The notes under the pieces are model-generated. The model was not told the origin of the DNA, did no database searches, and worked only from the letters and a program-made list of their open reading frames with translations. A stretch of DNA of 5,102 nucleotides from Flavobacteriales bacterium UBA5939 (GTDB lineage: Bacteria; Bacteroidota; Bacteroidia; Flavobacteriales; Schleiferiaceae). The translations under genes were made by a program, and so were the position numbers. The stretch is taken from positions 1 to 5,102 of the forward strand of contig DJCX01000014.1 in the NCBI GenBank assembly GCA_002430755.1. The letters are read 5' to 3'. Below, piece by piece: positions 1 through 5,102 of this stretch (its first letter is position 1; each line of letters opens with the position of its first letter).

Positions 1-2172
1 GGGAAGCTTGTAGGAGAGAGTGAAGCCAAGAATCTTTGGATGGGCACTTTTCACAGCATTTTTGCACGTATCTTAAGGATAGAAGCAGAGAAATTAGGTT
101 ACCCAACGAATTTCACCATTTACGATGCAGACGACAGCAAAAAAGTAATCTCTAACATCATCAAAGAAAAGAATTTAGACAAGGATATTTACAAGGCTAA
201 ATCTGTTGCAGGACGCATCTCTTCACTTAAAAATAACCTGATAACACCAAAAGCATACTTCCAAAACGGAGAACTTCAGGCACAGGACAGCTCGGCAAAA
301 ATGCCCATGTTCGGAGAGATCTATCAGGCATATACCGAACGATGTTTTCGAGCCGGGTGCATGGACTTCGATGATTTGCTATTGAAGACCAATGAACTGA
401 TGTACAAGTTCCCCGATGTCCTGGCGAAGTACCAGAACCGGTTTAAGTACATTTTGGTAGACGAGTATCAGGATACCAATCACAGTCAGTACCTCATCGT
501 TAAAGCGCTTGCTGCGAAATATGAGAACATATGTATCGTAGGTGATGATGCACAATCCATTTACGCGTTTCGCGGGGCGAACATTCGCAACATCTTGAAT
601 TTCCAAAAAGACTACCCCGATACCAAGCTCTTTAAATTGGAACAGAATTACCGCTCGACGAATAACATTGTTCAGGCGGCAAACAGCATCATTGAAAAGA
701 ATAAAGATCAAATACAGAAAAACGTCTGGACGCAGAACAGCGGTGGAGAGAAGATAATCGTCCACAAGAGTATTTCAGATACCGACGAGGGCAATTACAT
801 CGCTACCAATGTCTGGCAGACTGCCATGAACGAAGGCGCAAAACACGACGACTTCTGTATTCTTTACCGAACCAATGCACAGAGCAGAAGTTTCGAAGAT
901 GCCCTGCGTAAAAAGAACATTCCCTACAAGATTTATGGGGGATTGAGCTTTTACCAGCGCAAAGAAATCAAAGACGTTTTGGCCTACTTAAGATTAGTAA
1001 TCAATCCAAAAGACGAAGAAGCGTTTAGAAGAGTAATTAATTACCCGGCAAGGGGAATTGGAGCGACTACTTTGGCCAAGTTAACCTTAGCTGCTGAAGC
1101 ACAAGGGATTTCTCTTTGGGAGGTTTGCGAACGTTTACAGAGTATACCTACAGGACTGAACAAGCCTACGCAAAAGAAGATTAGCGATTTTGCAGTGCTT
1201 ATCAATTCCTTCGCCGTTTTAGCCAAGCAACACGATGCTTTTGATGTTGTTGCTCATGTTGCGAAAAGTGTAGGGTTGATTAAAGTACTTGGTGAAGACA
1301 AGACCCCAGAGGGTGTGACTCGGTATGAGAACGTACAAGAATTATTGAACGGTATAAAGGACTTCACTGAGCAACAAAAGGAATTGGCCGAGGGCGATCC
1401 TTCGTTGGCAAACTTCTTATCTGATGTTGCACTATTAACAGACCGTGATAATGAGGTCGACGATGGAACTCCCAAAGTGAGTATGATGACCATCCACTTG
1501 GCTAAGGGGTTGGAATTTCCATATGTCTACATTGTCGGCCTTGAAGAGAACCTCTTTCCTAGTATGATGAGTAGCGGAAGCAGAAGCGAGCTCGAAGAGG
1601 AGCGTCGTTTGTTCTATGTCGCTTTAACACGTGCGGAGAAAAGAGCCCATTTAACATATGCACATACAAGGTACCGCTGGGGCAAGCTTATTGACTGTGA
1701 ACCTTCTCGATTTATCGATGAGATCGATGAAAAATACCTAGATATAAAGGTCCCCGAATTTTCTCCGACGAGTTTTAGTTCTCCAGCACTTAATAACGCA
1801 TTTGGCGCTCCGGCGAGCGGTAACGGTCGAAGTGCAACAGTTTACAAAGGCAAAAACACCAATTGGGGTAAACCTGCTCGGTCGCAGAAAAAGAGTGCCA
1901 ACATCGGACCGGGTGCCGGTGCCGCAAAAAAGCCTACCTTGAGGGGCAAAACGCTCACACCGATAAACAATACTGGTGCAGGCACAATGAGTGGTGATTT
2001 TCTTAAGCCACATGAATTGCACGAAGGCAAGCGTGTGGTCCACGGCCGTTTTGGTTTAGGGACCGTAGTACGTATGGAAGGCGAAGGCGCTGACGCCAAA
2101 GCTATCATCAACTTCGACAATGCCGGAGAAAAAAGATTGTTACTAAAATTCGCCAAGGTCAGCGCGGTCTAA
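1..2172 (+). CDS. uvrD: UvrD/PcrA-type ATP-dependent 3'-5' DNA helicase, 5'-truncated by the window edge
   Basis: Superfamily 1A DNA helicase, a cytoplasmic ATP-driven 3'-5' translocase used in nucleotide excision and mismatch repair and in clearing proteins from DNA. The frame is open from base 1, and the 13 codons before the ATG at 40 (GKLVGESEAKNLW) read as helicase sequence, so that ATG is internal, not the start. Numbering codons from base 1, visible motifs are GTFHS (15-19), Walker B DEYQDTN (154-160), motif III GDDAQSIYAFRGA (181-193), motif IV QNYRST (215-220), motif V TIHLAKGLEFP (497-507) and motif VI around FYVALTRAEKR (538-548). The N-terminus with Walker A, roughly 70 residues by comparison with E. 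coli UvrD, lies outside. After motif VI comes a Ser/Gly/Ala/Asn-rich linker (about 581-675), then a Tudor-like C-terminal domain (about 676-723, GKRVVHGRFGLGTVV) of the type that binds RNA polymerase in PcrA. No frameshift is seen. UvrD and PcrA names are interchangeable here; Rep is less likely given the Tudor-like end. Confidence 0.96.
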   Translation, partial: GKLVGESEAKNLWMGTFHSIFARILRIEAEKLGYPTNFTIYDADDSKKVISNIIKEKNLDKDIYKAKSVAGRISSLKNNLITPKAYFQNGELQAQDSSAKMPMFGEIYQAYTERCFRAGCMDFDDLLLKTNELMYKFPDVLAKYQNRFKYILVDEYQDTNHSQYLIVKALAAKYENICIVGDDAQSIYAFRGANIRNILNFQKDYPDTKLFKLEQNYRSTNNIVQAANSIIEKNKDQIQKNVWTQNSGGEKIIVHKSISDTDEGNYIATNVWQTAMNEGAKHDDFCILYRTNAQSRSFEDALRKKNIPYKIYGGLSFYQRKEIKDVLAYLRLVINPKDEEAFRRVINYPARGIGATTLAKLTLAAEAQGISLWEVCERLQSIPTGLNKPTQKKISDFAVLINSFAVLAKQHDAFDVVAHVAKSVGLIKVLGEDKTPEGVTRYENVQELLNGIKDFTEQQKELAEGDPSLANFLSDVALLTDRDNEVDDGTPKVSMMTIHLAKGLEFPYVYIVGLEENLFPSMMSSGSRSELEEERRLFYVALTRAEKRAHLTYAHTRYRWGKLIDCEPSRFIDEIDEKYLDIKVPEFSPTSFSSPALNNAFGAPASGNGRSATVYKGKNTNWGKPARSQKKSANIGPGAGAAKKPTLRGKTLTPINNTGAGTMSGDFLKPHELHEGKRVVHGRFGLGTVVRMEGEGADAKAIINFDNAGEKRLLLKFAKVSAV

Positions 2173-2197
2173 GCGAAGATTTTAAGTTATTGAGACT

Positions 2198-2812
2198 ATG
2201 GAATACAACACGGACAGAACCCAACTGAAAATACCTGAGTACGGAAGAAACGTACAACGTATGGTGGACTACTGTTTGACTATCGAAGACAAAGAGCACC
2301 GCAGTAAGGTGGCGCAAAGTATCATTGATGTGATTGGGAATTTGAATCCGGCGATCCGCGATGCTCCAGATTACGCACACAAACTTTGGGATCATTTGTT
2401 TATTATGTCCGATTTTGAATTGGACGTTGATAGCCCATACCCCATTCCAACCGCTGAAAGCTTCGTTGGGCTTCCTGACGAAGTGCCCTACCCACAAAAA
2501 TCACGTCGTTTCCGTCATTATGGTTCAGTCGTAAAGAACATGATTGGCCATGCTCTGCAACTTGAGGACGGCGAAGAAAAAGACGCTTTGGTGTACGGCA
2601 TCGCCTACGCAATGAAGCGCAATTACCTCAAGTACAACAAAGACACTGTTAGTGATGCCACCATTCTTGGTGATTTGGCTGAAATGTCTGAGGGTAAATT
2701 AAAGCTTGGGGAGTTTGACTTGCCTCACGAAAAAGCCTTTGGCATTACACAAGCTGAGCGCAAACAAGGCCAAAACAACCGCAAAAAGAAAAACAAGAAA
2801 AGGAGATACTAA
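2198..2812 (+). CDS. DUF4290 family protein of unknown function, with polybasic C-terminal tail
   Basis: A 204-residue protein that I recognise as DUF4290, a conserved Bacteroidota family without an assigned function. Family-like segments are PEYGRNVQRMVDYCLTIED (about 13-31), IGNLNPAIRD (46-55), HKLWDHLFIMSDFELDVDSP (61-80) and GIAYAMKRNYLKYNKDTVSD (134-153). No signal peptide or transmembrane segment is visible, so it is probably cytoplasmic and mostly helical. The C-terminus is strikingly basic: from R188 to Y204, 10 of 17 residues are Lys or Arg, which could suit binding to nucleic acid, ribosome or acidic phospholipid. This is inference only. The ATG at 2198 is chosen because it is the first start after the helicase stop (25 bases away) and MEYNTDRTQLKIPEYGRN fits the family's N-terminus; no clear Shine-Dalgarno precedes it. 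Its stop lies 3 bases before murA, so the two are almost certainly co-transcribed. The family call is from memory of its sequence pattern. Confidence 0.9.
   Translation: MEYNTDRTQLKIPEYGRNVQRMVDYCLTIEDKEHRSKVAQSIIDVIGNLNPAIRDAPDYAHKLWDHLFIMSDFELDVDSPYPIPTAESFVGLPDEVPYPQKSRRFRHYGSVVKNMIGHALQLEDGEEKDALVYGIAYAMKRNYLKYNKDTVSDATILGDLAEMSEGKLKLGEFDLPHEKAFGITQAERKQGQNNRKKKNKKRRY
2801..2805 (+). promoter_or_regulatory. Shine-Dalgarno sequence for murA inside the 3' end of the DUF4290 gene
   Basis: AGGAG, within AAAAGGAGAT, lies 10 bases before the murA ATG at 2816. It is made from the AGG and AGA arginine codons in the basic tail of the upstream protein. It is the only good ribosome binding site in front of any of the four starts in this window. 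The 10-base spacing is slightly long but workable. It supports the chosen murA start and implies that ribosomes finishing DUF4290 pass over the murA initiation site. Confidence 0.6.
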
Positions 2813-2815
2813 TAC

Positions 2816-4120
2816 ATGGGAACATTTAAGATTACCGGAGGAAAAAAACTCAACGGAACCATCACGCCTCAAGGGGCGAAAAATGAAACCTTACAGATCC
2901 TCTGTGCAGTCTTACTGACCCCTGAGGAAGTACGCATCACTAATATTCCTGACATCGTAGATGTTAACAAGCTTATCGACCTCTTGGGCGATTTGGGTGT
3001 CTATGTAAAGAAAAACGGTCACGGTGATTATACTTTCAAGGCGGAAAATGTCAACCTCGACTATTTGACCTCTGATACATTCAAGCAAAAGGGCGCAAGT
3101 CTTCGGGGATCCATCATGATCGTTGGACCGCTGTTGGCTAGATTCGGCAAAGCCTACATTCCAAAGCCGGGCGGTGATAAAATTGGCCGCAGAAGATTAG
3201 ACACACACTTCTTGGGCTTCCAGAAATTGGGGGCAAAATTCAACTACGACAGCAAAGACAGTTTCTACAGTGTAGATGCTTCACAGCTCACTGGAACGTA
3301 CATGCTACTCGACGAAGCTTCCGTAACGGGTACTGCAAACGTGGTGATGGCTGCAGTGATGGCAAAAGGAAAAACAACCATTTACAATGCAGCTTGTGAG
3401 CCTTACCTACAGCAATTATGCAAGATGCTCGTTCGCATGGGTGCAAAGATTGACGGTATCGGCTCTAACATGCTTCACATAGAAGGGGTAACAGAGCTAG
3501 GCGGAACAGACCACCGTATTTTACCAGACATGATTGAAATTGGTTCTTGGATTGGCCTTGCGGCAATGACAGGATCAGATATCACTATTAAGGACGTAAG
3601 CTATCCCGACCTCGGAATCATCCCTACTGTTTTCCGAAGACTGGGTATCCACACAGAATTAATCGGCGATGACCTTCGCGTTCCATCACACGATCATTAT
3701 GAAATCGAGAGCTTCATCGACGGATCCATTATGACCATAGCTGATGCGCCGTGGCCAGGGTTTACCCCAGATCTTTTAAGTATCATTCTTGTGACTGCCA
3801 CGCAAGCTCGAGGGTCGGTGCTCATTCACCAAAAGATGTTTGAATCGCGTCTATTCTTCACTGATAAGTTGATTGATATGGGAGCACAAATCATCCTTTG
3901 TGATCCACACCGCGCAACAGTCATTGGTCTAGACAAACAAAGTCCTTTACGTGCAACAACAATGACATCTCCTGATATTCGTGCAGGGGTTAGCTTGTTG
4001 ATTGCGGCATTGAGTGCAGACGGAACGTCAACCATACACAACATTAATCAGATTGATCGAGGCTACGAGAACATCGACGGAAGATTGAAAGCACTCGGTG
4101 CTGAAATCGTTAGATTGTAG
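2816..4120 (+). CDS. murA: UDP-N-acetylglucosamine 1-carboxyvinyltransferase MurA, Asp-type active site
   Basis: Cytoplasmic enzyme that transfers enolpyruvate from phosphoenolpyruvate to UDP-GlcNAc, the first committed step of peptidoglycan synthesis. The 434 residues are slightly longer than E. coli MurA (419) and show the EPSP-synthase-like fold pattern throughout. Recognisable residues are K22-N23 (same numbers as in E. coli), R97 (R91 in E. coli), R126 (R120), D319 in PGFTPD (the D305 general base) and R389 in DIRAGVSLL (R397). The C-terminus carries DRGYENIDGRLKALGA. In the mobile active-site loop PGGDKIGRRR, Asp121 (codon GAT at 3176-3178) sits where E. coli has catalytic Cys115. Asp at this place is known in mycobacterial and chlamydial MurA, where the enzyme stays active but is not alkylated by fosfomycin. 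I recall it as usual in Bacteroidota too. The start is supported by the Shine-Dalgarno at 2801 and by MGTFKITGGKKLNG fitting the family N-terminus. AroA is excluded by the UDP-GlcNAc-type motifs. Confidence 0.97.
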   Translation: MGTFKITGGKKLNGTITPQGAKNETLQILCAVLLTPEEVRITNIPDIVDVNKLIDLLGDLGVYVKKNGHGDYTFKAENVNLDYLTSDTFKQKGASLRGSIMIVGPLLARFGKAYIPKPGGDKIGRRRLDTHFLGFQKLGAKFNYDSKDSFYSVDASQLTGTYMLLDEASVTGTANVVMAAVMAKGKTTIYNAACEPYLQQLCKMLVRMGAKIDGIGSNMLHIEGVTELGGTDHRILPDMIEIGSWIGLAAMTGSDITIKDVSYPDLGIIPTVFRRLGIHTELIGDDLRVPSHDHYEIESFIDGSIMTIADAPWPGFTPDLLSIILVTATQARGSVLIHQKMFESRLFFTDKLIDMGAQIILCDPHRATVIGLDKQSPLRATTMTSPDIRAGVSLLIAALSADGTSTIHNINQIDRGYENIDGRLKALGAEIVRL

Positions 4121-4144
4121 GCCTTAAACGCAACATACTTCATT

Positions 4145-4705
4145 ATGAAAAAAGTATCCCTAATCATAAGCAGCTTTGCACTGCTTTTAACCGCGGTGAT
4201 ATTCACCAGCGCCCAGAATAATTACAGCGATGCCGTTGCTGCTCCTGCCGAGCAAATGGCAACCTTGAGTATAGGAGATAAAGCACCAGAAATTGCCATG
4301 CGCGACCCGCAAGGCAACATCCGAAAACTATCAGATTTAAAAGGAAAGATTGTCCTCATCGACTTTTGGGCATCATGGTGTCGCCCGTGTAGAATGGAGA
4401 ATCCAAATGTGGTTCGCACCTACGGTCAATACAAAGACGCTGCGTTCAAAAATGGCGATGGATTTGAGGTTTTCTCAGTCAGCCTTGATCGAGATAAATC
4501 GGCTTGGGAGAAAGGTATTTCACAGGATAAATTGGTTTGGGAAAACCATGTAAGCGACTTGCAGTTTTGGAGAAATGCTGCTGCACGTACCTACAATGTG
4601 AACTCTATTCCGGCGACCTTCTTGATTGACGGTGATGGAATTATCATCAAGAAAAACCTAAGAGGTAAAGCCCTAGAGAATACACTAGCTTCTTTGAAGC
4701 GCTAA
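4145..4705 (+). CDS. Secreted TlpA/ResA-like thiol-disulfide oxidoreductase, thioredoxin fold
   Basis: A 186-residue exported thioredoxin-fold protein. Residues 1-23 form a Sec signal peptide: MKK, a hydrophobic core LIISSFALLLTAVIF, then TSA with likely cleavage before Q24. No lipobox cysteine is present, so the mature protein should be soluble in the periplasm. A short linker (about 24-40) leads into the AhpC/TSA-Redoxin type domain, beginning at IGDKAPEIAMRDPQG (43-57). The redox active site is WCRPC (78-82, bases 4376-4390) with C79 and C82, within DFWASWCRPCRMENP; the cis-proline is in SIPATF (P156). These are the only two cysteines, as expected for a simple dithiol reductase. Known relatives reduce apocytochrome c or other periplasmic disulfides; the substrate here cannot be read from sequence. 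It begins 24 bases after murA with no evident promoter or Shine-Dalgarno, and is followed by a strong terminator, so it is probably the last gene of the unit. Confidence 0.93.
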   Translation: MKKVSLIISSFALLLTAVIFTSAQNNYSDAVAAPAEQMATLSIGDKAPEIAMRDPQGNIRKLSDLKGKIVLIDFWASWCRPCRMENPNVVRTYGQYKDAAFKNGDGFEVFSVSLDRDKSAWEKGISQDKLVWENHVSDLQFWRNAAARTYNVNSIPATFLIDGDGIIIKKNLRGKALENTLASLKR

Positions 4706-4710
4706 GATAT

Positions 4711-4728
4711 TTTGACTTCGAAGTCAAA
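4711..4728. repeat. Perfect 18-base palindrome just after the thioredoxin-like gene
   Basis: TTTGACTTCGAAGTCAAA reads identically on both strands. It begins 5 bases after the TAA at 4703-4705 and ends 2 bases before the terminator stem. As RNA it could fold into a 7-bp stem with a TCGA loop; as DNA it could be a dimeric-protein site. Its position inside the 3' untranslated region favours an RNA role, such as an accessory hairpin protecting the transcript end, but nothing in the sequence settles this. Confidence 0.6.
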
Positions 4729-4730
4729 TT

Positions 4731-4761
4731 AAGGGCGCCGGCGATGCCGGCGCCCTTTTTT
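4731..4761 (+). terminator. Intrinsic (rho-independent) terminator ending the upstream transcription unit
   Basis: A perfect 12-bp stem, AAGGGCGCCGGC (4731-4742) with GCCGGCGCCCTT (4746-4757), has a 3-base GAT loop. It runs into six consecutive T residues at 4756-4761. The GC-rich stem followed directly by a T-run is canonical for termination on the + strand. It lies 25 bases after the thioredoxin-like stop codon and separates that unit from grpE. In the reverse direction the stem is followed only by TTAATTTGA, so two-way action is less likely. Confidence 0.93.
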
Positions 4762-4774
4762 ATGCGGTATTTTT

Positions 4775-4805
4775 GCGCACCGCTGACAAGGTGTCAGCGG
4801 TGCGC
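4775..4805. repeat. GC-rich 14-bp inverted repeat upstream of grpE, function unknown
   Basis: GCGCACCGCTGACA (4775-4788) pairs perfectly with TGTCAGCGGTGCGC (4792-4805) around a 3-base AGG loop. The stem is even longer than the terminator before it, but on the + strand it is followed by TTAATGG, and on the - strand by AAAAATACC, so neither side has the T-run of a normal terminator. It could be a backup transcription barrier, a 5' leader hairpin of grpE, or a dispersed intergenic repeat copy. The pairing is seen directly; the role is not. Confidence 0.75.
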
Positions 4806-4860
4806 TTAATGGCGAACATTTTGCAGTAATAGAAAGAAACTAGCCCTAAATTCTAGATAC

Positions 4861-5102
4861 ATGTCAGAAAAAGAAGCAACCACAGGCGAGGAATTGCACG
4901 AAGAAAACAACGTTGACCAAAGTACTGAAAGCACTGAGGATACTGGCGTTGAGCAAGATCCGGTAGCTAAACTTGAAGACGAGGTCAAAGACTTGAAAGA
5001 CCAGAATTTACGTCTGTACGCGGAATTCGAAAACTTCCGCAGAAGCACTGCAAAAGAGCGTCTAGAGATCATGGAGAGCGCAAATAAAGACACTTTAACA
5101 GC
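4861..5102 (+). CDS. grpE: GrpE nucleotide exchange factor of the DnaK chaperone, 3' end beyond the window
   Basis: N-terminal part of GrpE, the cytoplasmic dimeric cofactor that releases ADP from DnaK. Eighty full codons plus two bases are present, and the frame is open to the window edge. Residues 1-33 are acidic and low in complexity (MSEKEATTGEELHEENN onward), typical of the poorly conserved GrpE N-terminus. From about residue 34 a long helix or coiled coil begins, with KLEDEVKDLKDQNLRLYAEFENFRR spanning 37-61 and then STAKERLEI. The LYAEFENFRRSTAKER signature (52-67) is the main identification. The start is the ATG at 4861: the frame has a TAA at 4807-4809 and no other ATG between. No Shine-Dalgarno is visible. 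The terminator and inverted repeats upstream imply its own promoter; dnaJ often follows grpE in this phylum but lies outside the view. Confidence 0.95.
   Translation, partial: MSEKEATTGEELHEENNVDQSTESTEDTGVEQDPVAKLEDEVKDLKDQNLRLYAEFENFRRSTAKERLEIMESANKDTLT

Noticed and set aside
40..42. ATG at 40 as the start of the helicase gene
   Set aside because: The frame is open to base 1 and the preceding codons are helicase-like (GESEAKNLW before MGTFHS). A start here would remove Walker A, so the gene is truncated by the window edge.
379..765. 128-codon open frame on the - strand within the helicase gene
   Set aside because: It lies wholly antisense to conserved helicase motifs II-IV, its product resembles nothing I know, and it has no upstream signals.
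1738..2156. Overlapping - strand open frames in the helicase linker and Tudor region
   Set aside because: They are antisense to a continuous coding frame and overlap each other in two frames, as expected of shadows in a region of biased codon use.
2159..2497. 112-codon open frame on the - strand across the helicase-DUF4290 junction
   Set aside because: It is antisense to the conserved start of the DUF4290 gene, with no family resemblance and no ribosome binding site.
4764..4783. Alternative pairing GCGGT (4764-4768) with ACCGC (4779-4783), suggesting a switch with the 4775-4805 hairpin
   Set aside because: A 5-bp stem could not compete with the 14-bp perfect stem, and no ligand-binding or leader-peptide structure is visible. 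Likely chance.
4820..4854. Candidate grpE promoter: TTTG at 4820-4823 and TAAATTCT at 4847-4854
   Set aside because: The second box matches only the TA and one TT of TAnnTTTG, the 23-base spacer is at the long limit, and it would give an essentially leaderless mRNA. Too weak to annotate.
4806..5093. 95-codon open frame on the - strand opposite grpE
   Set aside because: The + strand encodes a clear GrpE here. The Ser/Leu-rich antisense product is what the acidic Glu/Lys/Asp codons of grpE give in reverse.
1..5102. Possible defence island, mobile element, toxin-antitoxin pair, CRISPR array or other new multi-gene system
   Set aside because: Every long coding frame is a recognised housekeeping or conserved-family gene on one strand with normal spacing. 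There are no direct repeat arrays, transposase or recombinase motifs, or foreign-looking segments.

Overview
The window looks like a chromosomal housekeeping segment from a member of the Bacteroidota, most likely a flavobacterial-type lineage. Three things point there: a DUF4290 protein, a family I know only from Bacteroidota; a MurA with the Bacteroidota-style PGGDKIGRRR active-site loop; and mostly poor Shine-Dalgarno sequences. The assignment comes from protein character, not from a database search.

All five genes lie on the + strand. Bases 1-2172 hold most of a UvrD/PcrA-type superfamily 1 DNA helicase whose N-terminus, including the Walker A motif, lies upstream of the window. After 25 bases comes a 204-residue DUF4290 protein of unknown function (2198-2812). 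Three bases later is murA (2816-4120), the first committed enzyme of peptidoglycan synthesis, whose catalytic cysteine is replaced by aspartate. After another 24 bases comes a secreted TlpA/ResA-like thioredoxin-fold protein (4145-4705). The tight spacing and lack of internal terminators suggest one transcription unit covering helicase, DUF4290, murA and thioredoxin.

The 155-base gap at 4706-4860 is the only real intergenic region. It holds three consecutive perfect inverted repeats: an 18-base AT-rich palindrome, a textbook intrinsic terminator, and a GC-rich 14-bp stem without a following T-run. grpE, the nucleotide exchange factor of the DnaK chaperone, starts at 4861 and runs off the right edge.

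The genes cover DNA repair, cell-wall precursor synthesis, periplasmic redox chemistry and protein folding. I see no mobile element, CRISPR array, tRNA, rRNA, toxin-antitoxin pair or defence cassette, and no convincing sign of an undescribed multi-gene system. The items most worth a second look are the Cys-to-Asp MurA, the uncharacterised DUF4290 protein coupled to it, and the unexplained third hairpin ahead of grpE.
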